A stretch of 64,000 bases of DNA from assembly GCF_000346615.1 (NCBI RefSeq), contig NZ_ANNU01000010.1:62001-126000 (forward strand), in the 5' to 3' direction. This DNA is from Nafulsella turpanensis ZLM-10. GTDB lineage: Bacteria; Bacteroidota; Bacteroidia; Cytophagales; Cyclobacteriaceae. The notes below the pieces were generated by a model. That model was not told where the DNA came from. It ran no database searches and saw only the letters and a program-made list of their open reading frames with translations. Of the stretch, positions 26,865 through 36,200 are shown in pieces; the stretch's first letter is position 1; each line of letters starts with the position of its first letter. A program made the translations under genes and the position numbers.

Positions 26865-27953
26865 TTAATTTTTCAGGACTACATCCTTTACTTGTACAGG
26901 AGCACCATTCTTTACCTGCAAAATACCCGTGGTCAATACCGAATCGCCGGCCACTAACCCACTGGTTACCTCTACCTGGCTGGAAGTTCTAACGCCTGTA
27001 TCCACGCGCTTTTCCACTGCTTTCCCTTCCTCTACCACATACACTTTGTATCCATTCATTTCCGGAATAAGGGCCTGGGCAGGCACCATAATAGAATTTT
27101 CATTTACATCCAGCACCAGCTTTATCCGTACAAACATTCCCGGTAACAACTTTCGGTCATCGTTCTCGCTGAGGGCTCTCATGGTTAGGGTACGTGTTTC
27201 GGTATTGATTCGGGGCTCTACCGCATATACTTTTCCTGTTCTTACCACATCAGAGTTTTCACTCCTGGTAAAGGCAATCTGGTCACCGACACCTACCTCA
27301 TTGGCATAACGTTCCGGTACAGAAAACTCCACCTTTACAGGGTCGATACTCACCAGGGTGGCAATATTGTCGGCTGGTGTAACATAGCTGCCTTCCGAAA
27401 CCTCCCGCAGACCAATTGTTCCGCTAAACGGAGCTCTTACAATAGATTTCTCCAGTTGGGCTTCCACCACTTTAATATCTGCCACATTGGTTTTTAGCTC
27501 ATTAAGGGCAATATCATACTCTTCCTGGCTAATCGCCTCCCGCTCAAGCAATTTACGCTGCCGCTCTTCACTTTGTTCGTACAGCTTACGGGTATAATTC
27601 AATCGTTCCAGCTGTGCCTGAAGCTCATCGTCGTTAAGGTATATCAGTGGCTGCCCTTTTTTTACATACTCCCCTTCTTCAAAGCTGATGCGGGTTATTT
27701 TTCCGGCCATTTCAGGACTGAGCTGCACACTTTCATTGGCCAGGATACTACCGGTAATGGTAACCGTATTTTCGAGCGGCTGAGGGTCTGCCACCACCAC
27801 CTCTACCTGCAGCGGACCTGTGGCGGCCGGTGCTGCGGCGGCAGCCACTTCCTCTCCCTCATTTCCCGCTAAATCCAGCTTCGGATAAATGATTAAAAAG
27901 GCCACTACCAGTATAATAACAACGGTAAGAATTCTTTTGGTAAGCTTATTCAT
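26865..27953 (-). CDS. RND efflux periplasmic adaptor (membrane fusion protein)
   Basis: 362 aa. An N-terminal membrane anchor (ILTVVIILVVAFLIIYP) is followed by an Ala-rich linker. A lipoyl-like half follows (ITRISFEEGEYVKKGQPLIYL), then an alpha-hairpin (QSEERQRKLLEREAISQEEYD). The second lipoyl half is RAPFSGTIGLREVSEGSYVT. The beta-barrel and membrane-proximal domains contain PGMFVRIKL and MVPAQALIP. It is the first gene of the tripartite operon and should connect the pump to the TolC channel in the periplasm. Confidence 0.95.
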   Translation of the reverse strand: MNKLTKRILTVVIILVVAFLIIYPKLDLAGNEGEEVAAAAAPAATGPLQVEVVVADPQPLENTVTITGSILANESVQLSPEMAGKITRISFEEGEYVKKGQPLIYLNDDELQAQLERLNYTRKLYEQSEERQRKLLEREAISQEEYDIALNELKTNVADIKVVEAQLEKSIVRAPFSGTIGLREVSEGSYVTPADNIATLVSIDPVKVEFSVPERYANEVGVGDQIAFTRSENSDVVRTGKVYAVEPRINTETRTLTMRALSENDDRKLLPGMFVRIKLVLDVNENSIMVPAQALIPEMNGYKVYVVEEGKAVEKRVDTGVRTSSQVEVTSGLVAGDSVLTTGILQVKNGAPVQVKDVVLKN

Positions 27954-28371
27954 GATTGATTATCTGTGACAGTACATTTTCTAAGACAGAAGCTAAAGCA
28001 ATATTTCCCTCAAGCCAGCCCTGTAAGCACAATAGGAGTAAGGCGCAGTTAGTTCCTCTCTGCCTCATCCGGGCTGCTGCTTTTTGTTATAAATGATAAG
28101 GAAAAGCCATGGCTGCAGATTATCCTGCAAAATTCGCTTAAAAATATAAAGGAACCAAACCAATGGTCTAACATTAATACCACTTGTCACTTAGTTCGTC
28201 CGTAGATCCAACAGCTTTCTTAACGAAAGAATGGAGATGGGATTATACAGGTGAGCTAGAGAATAATCATTTCCCTTCAGCAAAACAGGTGGTAAAAAAA
28301 CCTAATCTACTAATAACATAAACAAATTCACATTCAATAAACAAAGTCCTTTATTGACTATTCAGGTCTTA

Positions 28372-28388
28372 ATCCATTCAGAATGGAT
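28372..28388. promoter_or_regulatory. 17-bp palindrome, possible operator
   Basis: ATCCATTC-A-GAATGGAT is a perfect dyad with 8-bp arms. It has no T-tract, so it does not look like a terminator. It is about 420 bases upstream of the efflux adaptor start. Confidence 0.35.
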
Positions 28389-28412
28389 CATCTGCTTTAA
28401 GCTGTTCGAAAG

Positions 28413-28446
28413 AAAAAAAGCGATGCAGAGAATCTCCACATCGCTT
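28413..28446 (-). terminator. Intrinsic terminator of the TonB-dependent receptor gene
   Basis: On the minus strand AAGCGATG pairs with CATCGCTT around an 11-12 base loop and runs into a T-tract. It lies about 85 bases after the receptor stop codon. Confidence 0.8.
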
Positions 28447-28529
28447 CAATGCTGATAAATAATATTTACGTTATTCTGTTCTCCATTATCAGCACCTTTG
28501 CTAGCTGAATAAGGAGAAAGAAACAGTTA

Positions 28530-31199
28530 TTAGTTGCCTAAAAACCCAACCCGGAGAGTTGTACTCCAGGTTCTTCCAAAACCAAAGTATCCAAGATTAT
28601 CTCCTATCTCCACTCCTTCTCCCTGGTAGTTGGTGGAAAGTTCAGCAATGTACTCAGTATTAAACACGTTGTTTACGTTTGCGCTCCAGCTGAAATCCAT
28701 ACCTGAAAATTCGAATGAATAATTCAGACCAGCATCTACTAAGCCATATGCCGGTACTTTAACTGCCTGTCCTCCTTCTGAAAGGAAAATATCATCTTCT
28801 GCAACATTAAAGTCTGCATAGAGATCTGCGGCATAGAAATAAGTAGCATAAACTTTCAGGCGGTCAAAGAAAGTATAGTTGGCACCAAGGCTTGCGGTCG
28901 TTTGAGCAGCGTTACCAACCTTCACATTATCAAGGTAGAGTGTCAGTTCGTCTACCGCCACCAGAGACTCATTAAACACTGTGGCATTAACGGTTTCTGC
29001 ATATCTCCAGTCTCCAACTGAACCCATAAAGTCAATGGTGAACTTTTCGGAAAGACGGGCAAAACCTTCCAGCTCGATACCCTTATGTATTTGGGCTATG
29101 TTCTCAAAAGTAGCAGATCCATCCTCTCCGTTATCAAGCCTTACTCCACGAGAAATAACCCTGTTTGACCATGCAGTGCGGTAAGCGTTCAGATTAAATG
29201 CAAGTTGATTTGAGCGGAAACCGTAACCTGCTTCAAATCCTACCACATCTTCATTCTTAGCATCAGGATTTACCTCATTGGTATTATTCAGGAATATACC
29301 ATTGAAGGTTGGCTGGCGGGAGTAATAACCAGCATTAGCAAAAACGTTATGCTTATCGTTGAAGTTGTAGTTGGCACCACCTTTTATATTAGCACCTAAC
29401 ATAGATTCCCAGTCAGATTCATTCTCTCCGATAGGATAAAGGAAGTAGTCAATTCTCTTAAATGCCTGATTGGAACCGGAAATGGCAACAAAAGCAGAAA
29501 AAGGCTCAGTAATATATTCCAGCTGCCCGAATAAACCAGCCCAGCGTACTAGCCCATCGTTATTATAAGCGATTGGAACATCATCTTTGAGAGAAACTAT
29601 TGCTCCTGCAGCGTTTTGCTCAGTAACAATAAGGTCCGGATTATTTACATTATACCTTTCAACATACCCATCTGCTCCAAGCAGGTCATGTAACCTACGA
29701 TAGTGAAGTCCTTTATAAGTACGAAGGTCCACGCCTGCAGTAAGCTTCAGTTCATCCGAAAGGTCTGCATTGGCCGATGAAATAACACCATACCAGTTAT
29801 GCGAGTTGATAGAAGAACGAAGAACTACTCCATTGCTTGAATTTACCAACTGCTGGCCATTGGTAGGTTGGATACCCGGTATACCGTCAACTGACTGGCC
29901 GCTGTTTAATGCAACTATTTTATCAAAATCAATTTGCTGATTTTCATCTCTAAAAGCACCGGTATTTGGATAAGTATAGTTGGCAAACCTACCCGTACTT
30001 CCTGTTCCTCCCCCACGGCCCCATGATGCATAAGCCGTAGTGGATATTTCCAGATCATCATTTACTGTAAAGTAGTGGTTCAGGAAAGCAATTGGCTTAT
30101 GATAGAAGTTTCTCTCAAATGTAAAAAACTCCCCATCCTTATAACCCCACTGAGGGTTAAATCTGTGCCCTATAGAGTCAAGATAATTAATTGTAAAGTT
30201 GTTACCGTTAATATCTTCATCAAACCCGCTAATTGCTCTCTGGTTGTGCCACTGTGGAGCGCCTGTTGCAGTTAACTGCAACAAGTGTCTTTCTCCCAAT
30301 TGCTTTGCAATAGAGGCAAAGTAAGAGTATGCTTTAAATTGTGTTCCATCAATATAGCCATCTCCAAAAGTATGGGAAACAAGAACACTGGCAGCAAAGC
30401 CATTATCCATAAGGCCTGTAGAAGCTGATACACCATACTTCTGGTACCCATCATTACCAACACCTGCCAGCGCCTTCACACCGGGTCTTGCTTCAGTGGC
30501 TTTAGTAATAATATTAATTGAACCCCCTACTGCAGATATAGCAAGCTTTGACGCTGAAAGCCCTCTTTGTACCTGAATAGCACTCGTTACATCGGAAAGA
30601 CCTGCCCAGTTAGACCAGTAAACCCATCCATTTTCCATATCATTTACAGGAACGCCGTTAATCATTACAGCTGTATTCCGCATATCAAAACCCCGGATAT
30701 TGATTCGCGAGTCTCCAAACCCTCCAGCTCCTTTAGTAGTATAAACAGAAGGTGTTACTTTTAGAACCTCAACAAACTCCTGGTTGCCCACTTTTTGTGT
30801 CAATTCCTCACCCCTAATAGTGGACACTGCTACTGGAGTTTGACGTTCAATGGCAATGTCAGCTGTTACCTGAACTTCTTTCAAGCCGATAGCTTCTGGC
30901 TCTACCTCAAAAACGCCTACCTCAGTCACCCCTACTTCTTCAACCTCAGAAGTAAACTCAATCGGAAGGTACCCTACAAATGAAATCACGAACTCCCTTG
31001 TACCGGGTTCGATGTTGTTAATCACAAAAACCCCATCCAGGTTAGTCATTGTTCCTTTTGTAGTTCCTTTCAAAACTACGTTAGCACCAGGGATTTCATC
31101 TCCTGTTTCCGCATCAACCACCTTTCCTCTGATAGATCCTTGCGCAAATGCAGCTATGGATAGAAGGGTCGCTAAGCAGGCTAGTAAAATTTTTTTCAT
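28530..31199 (-). CDS. TonB-dependent outer membrane receptor
   Basis: 889 aa. It has a signal peptide (cleavage near AFAQ) and a carboxypeptidase-regulatory-like domain at about residues 22-105 (GSIRGKVVDAETGDEIPGANVVLKG in two parts). The TonB plug at about 120-225 includes RINIRGFDMRNTAVMINGVP and VQRGLSASKLAISAVGGSINI. A long beta-barrel follows and ends in an aromatic-rich strand (WSTTLRVGFLGN). These receptors take up iron chelates or other large ligands with energy from TonB-ExbBD. The absence of a SusD partner argues against a glycan SusCD pair. The ligand is unknown. Confidence 0.93.
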   Translation of the reverse strand: MKKILLACLATLLSIAAFAQGSIRGKVVDAETGDEIPGANVVLKGTTKGTMTNLDGVFVINNIEPGTREFVISFVGYLPIEFTSEVEEVGVTEVGVFEVEPEAIGLKEVQVTADIAIERQTPVAVSTIRGEELTQKVGNQEFVEVLKVTPSVYTTKGAGGFGDSRINIRGFDMRNTAVMINGVPVNDMENGWVYWSNWAGLSDVTSAIQVQRGLSASKLAISAVGGSINIITKATEARPGVKALAGVGNDGYQKYGVSASTGLMDNGFAASVLVSHTFGDGYIDGTQFKAYSYFASIAKQLGERHLLQLTATGAPQWHNQRAISGFDEDINGNNFTINYLDSIGHRFNPQWGYKDGEFFTFERNFYHKPIAFLNHYFTVNDDLEISTTAYASWGRGGGTGSTGRFANYTYPNTGAFRDENQQIDFDKIVALNSGQSVDGIPGIQPTNGQQLVNSSNGVVLRSSINSHNWYGVISSANADLSDELKLTAGVDLRTYKGLHYRRLHDLLGADGYVERYNVNNPDLIVTEQNAAGAIVSLKDDVPIAYNNDGLVRWAGLFGQLEYITEPFSAFVAISGSNQAFKRIDYFLYPIGENESDWESMLGANIKGGANYNFNDKHNVFANAGYYSRQPTFNGIFLNNTNEVNPDAKNEDVVGFEAGYGFRSNQLAFNLNAYRTAWSNRVISRGVRLDNGEDGSATFENIAQIHKGIELEGFARLSEKFTIDFMGSVGDWRYAETVNATVFNESLVAVDELTLYLDNVKVGNAAQTTASLGANYTFFDRLKVYATYFYAADLYADFNVAEDDIFLSEGGQAVKVPAYGLVDAGLNYSFEFSGMDFSWSANVNNVFNTEYIAELSTNYQGEGVEIGDNLGYFGFGRTWSTTLRVGFLGN

Positions 31200-31255
31200 T
31201 TCCAGCGGTTTAGTTCTAATTTAATTGTTTGATTCTTAGCATTGAAAATCGAGAA

Positions 31256-31263
31256 CAAAACTA
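31256..31263 (-). promoter_or_regulatory. -7 box (TAGTTTTG) of the TonB receptor gene
   Basis: On the minus strand TAGTTTTG matches TAnnTTTG and lies 56 bases upstream of the receptor ATG. A -33 element at standard spacing is not visible. Confidence 0.45.
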
Positions 31264-31731
31264 AATTGATGATTCTGAATTTCGCCGGAAAGGTCGTTAA
31301 CAAATTTATAAATCAAAAGTTTTTTGGTAACAATTTATTAATATTGATTTGTGTTATTTTTCAGTTGCAAAAAAAGGTATCCGGAAGGTTATATTAGCAA
31401 CAGAAAAGGAGTACCAACAGAACAATTTTGCTTATTTAAAAAATACGCTTTACAATTTCTTCCGTCTCCCCGAATAACAGAATATTATTGCCCTCCCGGC
31501 GGCATCTTATTCCTGAATATAATTTTAGCTTAGCCCGGTTTAAACCCTTAGCCTTTCCTTTTCCTATTTACTTTCGCTACCACTACTGTAACAGGCACAG
31601 AACTCCCAAAGATTCTTCCGCTAGCCTGCTGCCTTCCCGGCTTAGCTGTCTTCTTCCCTTTCCGCTTAATCCCTTACCAGGTTTTCTTTGCAGAAAGCAG
31701 TTTGATTACAACCTGATGGGTTTATTTAGTT

Positions 31732-31771
31732 AAAAAAAAGAGGCTGCCCCTACTTATCAGGACAGCCTCTT
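31732..31771 (-). terminator. Intrinsic terminator of the beta-barrel protein gene
   Basis: On the minus strand AAGAGGCTG pairs with CAGCCTCTT and is followed by a run of T. It lies about 25 bases after the stop codon of the gene at 31795. Confidence 0.85.
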
Positions 31772-31794
31772 GCTATGGTACATGAATAATCCTT

Positions 31795-32364
31795 TTAAAA
31801 TGCCACGCCCAGCGTTAAACCGCCGCGAATCCAAAAGCCCGACAGACCACCATTTAAATCAAAGTCCTCTTCTCCGGCAGAACCTTCGTATTTGAAACTG
31901 GCTTTGTCATATTTCGGACCTATATACATATCAAGAGTAACCCGGTCGCTCTGGCCGAATAGCCACTGGTGGCCTGCTACCACCCCACCCCCAAAGGTAG
32001 TCATTGTGGCAGATTCTTCCATTCCTTCAGCAGAGGTTGAAAGGTTAAAACTCGAATACCGTAAGAACGGAGTTACATGCCAGCCTTCCGGAGCACCTTT
32101 CGACTCAGACAAATACAGTCTGTACTCAGGCGTAATACCGTACCCGCTGTACTTAAGAGCATCGGTACCTATGCTGGTAAAATATACACCAAGCTGCACG
32201 GCTTTAGAATCATTCAGGACTCTTTCGTAGCTGAAGTTAAAGGTTCCAACAGCAAGTGAAAGCGGATTAAACTTTACAACATTACTCCGCACCTGAGCCT
32301 GTAACTCGCCGGACATAAATATTCCACAGCCCAGTAGAAAGGCAACAGCAAGAATTCTTTTCAT
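31795..32364 (-). CDS. Small outer-membrane beta-barrel protein (DUF3575-like)
   Basis: 189 aa with a signal peptide cut near LQAQ. The rest alternates polar and hydrophobic residues in short strands (VKFNPLSLAVGTFNFSYER, GYGITPEYRLYLSES, HVTPFLRYSSFNL) and ends in the aromatic strand GLTLGVAF, as expected for an eight-stranded barrel. The opening VKFNPLSLAVGTFNFSYER resembles DUF3575-like Bacteroidota proteins. No function can be given. It is a single-gene unit with its own terminator. Confidence 0.8.
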   Translation of the reverse strand: MKRILAVAFLLGCGIFMSGELQAQVRSNVVKFNPLSLAVGTFNFSYERVLNDSKAVQLGVYFTSIGTDALKYSGYGITPEYRLYLSESKGAPEGWHVTPFLRYSSFNLSTSAEGMEESATMTTFGGGVVAGHQWLFGQSDRVTLDMYIGPKYDKASFKYEGSAGEEDFDLNGGLSGFWIRGGLTLGVAF

Positions 32365-33280
32365 AAGGATATTTGGTTTTTGGATGAGAAAATTTCTACT
32401 GCAATACTAGAGGGATTTCCGGAAACTAATAGAGAGAAGGATTTTTATACATTACATATTCAATAAATCATTGTATTAAAATATTTTTAACAATGCTTAA
32501 AATGGATTATTCCTTCCCTACGCCTGATGCAGCTGCCATTCAGGAATGCCAAATAATACTTTTTCATCTTTAGCTTAATATTTATAGTTCAACCATTAAA
32601 AATCATACTTAATTTCCATAAGAGATTTTCTTCTGTAAAAAGGATATTTTTTTAAAACAGCAGCAAACATTACTTTAACATGGAGGTAGCAGGACATCCG
32701 GATGTTTGAGAACCCGGGTCCGGGCAGCAGAACAGGAGAAAAGAAAAGCTACTGTTTTAGAAGGTCTGGCACCTCTCCTCGCCAGTTGGCAAACCGTATG
32801 TATGATGTATGCCGTAAAAAGGCAGCAGACCAGTAAAGTCTCCTTCGAGCTACGTAACCGCTCCCTCCTGAACTCTCTTCGGGCGTTTACCCTGCCTTCT
32901 GCTGAAACAGTTCAGTGAAGATGTACGTATTAAATTTTATTTTATATATCTGAAAGAAGATGTCCCCAGTCATGTACCGCTGCAGGTTAGGAGAAATACC
33001 GGTTCCAACAGCTACCTTTCCGGTAACTTATTGTAACTCTTTTTACTCTTTAGGGTTATTCTAATCAGGAGGAGGTCAGGCTTTAACGCTCATGCTAGTA
33101 CGTCTTCTTAATAATGTAAACAACCGCTGTCTCGCATATCAGCATCAGACATTGAAAAAGCTGTAGTGTAAAAGATAGGCAGATCATCAGTAAGCATTGC
33201 CTGGCCCGAATTACTAACTTAAAAAAACTGTCATCGCAGAGGATTCAAATATATGGCACCGGGTTCCTAAGCCCCTACGC
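32365..33280. other. 916-bp intergenic region before tamB
   Basis: The largest gene-free gap in the window. Short ORFs such as 32706-32918 have no signal peptide, no recognisable motif and unusual composition. No repeat or RNA fold was recognised. It should hold the divergent promoters of the beta-barrel protein and tamB. Confidence 0.4.
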
Positions 33281-36200
33281 GTGCTGGCCTATATTCTACT
33301 GGGAATATTTAGCCTGCTACTGCTGGTTATTGTCCTGATACAAGTTCCTGCAGTTCAAACTTACATTACCAAACAGGTTACGCAGGGCTTTGAAGAACAA
33401 TGGGGAACGGAAGTAAGCGTAGGCTCCGTTAACCTTAAATTTTTCGAAACAGCCACGATAGAGGATATTTACCTGGAAGACCAGGCAGGTGACACCTTAA
33501 TATATGCCGAATACCTGAAGGCCGACATTGGCCTGTTTGCCCTCTTCGACCAGAGTGTAATCCTGAATGAAATTGTACTGGAGAATGCCTACATTAATCT
33601 TTACCAGCATGTCGACAGCAGCCGATTTAACTATGAGTATATAGTAGAAAGCTTTGCCACGCCCGATACCGCAGCGGTAGATACCGCTTCCGGCGGCTTT
33701 ACATTCGATTTGGAACAGTTACTCCTGGTCGACGTACGCTTTAACTTTATCGACGATTCGGCCAAAACGGAGTTACGGGCCCGGGTTCCTTACTGGCTTA
33801 CCGAAATAGAAACGCTCGGTCTGGAAGAGGGCCACATCCGCATAAACAATTCAAAAATAAGGGAGCTGGAGCTTCTTTTCCGACAGGCTCCCCTGGCGGT
33901 TGCCAGTGCTGCAGACACCTCTGCCGGTGATACTGACCCTCTTGATCCCGCTCCCGGAGTGCCGCCTATCGATACTGTTGCTACCCAGGCAGGTGTTAAA
34001 CTTGACTCCGCATGGCTCAACCCCAGTGGTTTCCGCTACAGCATAGGTGCATTTGCCATTGAAGACAGTCAGATTCGCTACTCAGCCAGCGAAGAAGCAG
34101 AAGAAGGCACCCTTAACTTTGAAAACGTAGCCCTGGCAGATATGAACCTCCTGATGGAGGACTTTTACCTCGCTGGCGACACCTTAACAGCACAGCTCGA
34201 AACCCTCCATTTTACAGAAAAGCTTAGTGGCTTTCAGCTGCAGGATGTGGCTTTTAATATTTCTATAGAGGAATCGCTGGTAGCAGCGACTTTAGAGCGG
34301 CTGGTAACGGAGCACTCGAAATTAAATGATGCCGTAGCCATAGAAGGCTTCGATATGGAAGCGGGCGACGATATGCTGGCGCAACTCCAGGTGAAGGCCA
34401 ATATTGAGGAGGCCGTCATCAGTATGAAAGATGCAGCCTATTTTACCGATGCCCTTGATACGCTGCCCAACCTGCGCGAGCAGGACCTTCTTTTAACACT
34501 GGAGATGGCGGTAGAAGGCGATGAGGCTGTTGTAGACCAGCTCGAGCTAAAAGCGGAGGAAGGCTTATACCTTAATGCCACCGCAACCGCACAGAACATA
34601 GATAATCTCGAGCAGATGCACTTCGATGTAAATCTCCGGGAGCTTACTACCAACATCGACTATTTAAAGTCCCTGTCGCTGGGCGAAATGATTCCTGCCG
34701 GTGCCAGCAAAGCCGGCAATATTACGCTTGTGGCTCAGGCGGAGGGCACCCTCGATGATGTTGACCTGGACGCCAGGCTCAAATCAGGCCTTGGAACGTT
34801 TGAAACCGATATACTTTATAAAAAGCCAACTGAAAACGGCTATGTGATGGCCGGTAATTTCAGCGCCTCCGAATTCGACCTTAGCAACTTTCTGGGCGAC
34901 AGCAGCGGCTTTGGCAATGTTTCCTTCAAATCCAAGGTAAAGGTGAAGGAAGAAAACGGCTCACTTGATATTCCCAACCTTTCCCTGCTGGTAAGCGAAC
35001 TGGAGTTCAATAACTATACCTACGAGGGACTTGCAGTGGAAGGGAAATTTATCGACAGCCTGCTCACAATAGCCGCCGCCTATGAAGATCCCTTCCTGGT
35101 GTTCGATGTTTTAGCAGTATCCGACCTCAAAGATTCCCTGCCGCTGGTAGAAGCCGAACTGGATCTGGATAAGATAAATATGCTGCGGCTAAACCTGATG
35201 GCCGATAGTATTATTCTGTCGACCAAGCTCTATACAAAAGTGCAGGGCCAGACCCTGGATGATATCCGGGGAATGCTGAGCATGAGAGAAACAGAAATTA
35301 TACGGGGCGCTAACCTTTATACCATGGATAGCCTGCTGCTTACCTCCACAGAGCTGCCCAATGGCGACCGCTCCATTGAACTGCTTACCGAATTTATGGA
35401 GGCAAGGGTAACGGGCAACTATTTATTTGAAGAATTGCCCTTGGCCATCGACCAGTGTGTTAACTACTACTGCTCTGCCTATAAAATAGATGAAACCATT
35501 ATACCTCCCAAGCAGGCCATTGAGCTGGAGTTTGCCATGAAAGATGAGCCGGCAATATTAAAAGCCTTTATGCCGGAGCTCGAGCTTACCGCTCCGCTGG
35601 TGATGACTGCCTCACTCGAAAACGACAGGCGCTCCTTTAACCTCGACTTAAAGGCACCCAGCATTGTGTACGACTCTCTGCTCATAAAAGATCTGGATAT
35701 TGAAGCCACTACCGTGGAACGGGTACTCTCTTATAATGTTAATGCCTCGCTTATACAAGCCGGCGAAGCAATCGACATACCCAAATTTCAGCTGGAAGGG
35801 CAATGGGAGCAAGATAGTGTTCACTTCGATCTTGCCCTTGCACCCCCTACCGACTCCACTTACCTGGCTTTAGGCGGCGCCGTTACTTTTGTAAGCGACA
35901 CCATTATCCTGGAGCTCGACAATACCGACCTGGCAGTGTACGGGCAGGATTATTTTCTGGCCGACGATGCCATTTTTAAATATGCTGAGGATTATATTTT
36001 TGTCGATGACTTTGTGCTCCAGCACGAGGAAGCCAGGCTCAGCATCTACACCGAGGGTGCCGGCACCGCTGAACCAAGGCTCATTACCGAAATAAACGAT
36101 TTTGAAATTGCCGACTTTGCCACACTGGCCGGCATGGAATCCTACGGTCTGGCAGCAGAGCTCGACGGAATCATTACCATTACAGATGTAGCCCGGCTGG

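Larger units (their letters stand above)
27954..28529. other. 576-bp intergenic region upstream of the efflux operon
   Basis: No coding signal. It contains a 17-base palindrome at 28372-28388 and, at its right end, the terminator of the TonB receptor gene. The efflux promoter is expected in the left half, but no clean -7 box was identified. Confidence 0.4.
31200..31794. other. 595-bp intergenic region upstream of the TonB receptor gene
   Basis: Contains a candidate receptor promoter near 31256-31263 and, at the other end, the terminator of the beta-barrel gene (31732-31771). The middle is AT- and C-rich sequence with no credible ORF. Confidence 0.4.

Noticed and set aside
32706-32918. 70-codon plus-strand ORF in the largest gap
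   Set aside because: No motif, no signal peptide and unusual composition. It fits chance.
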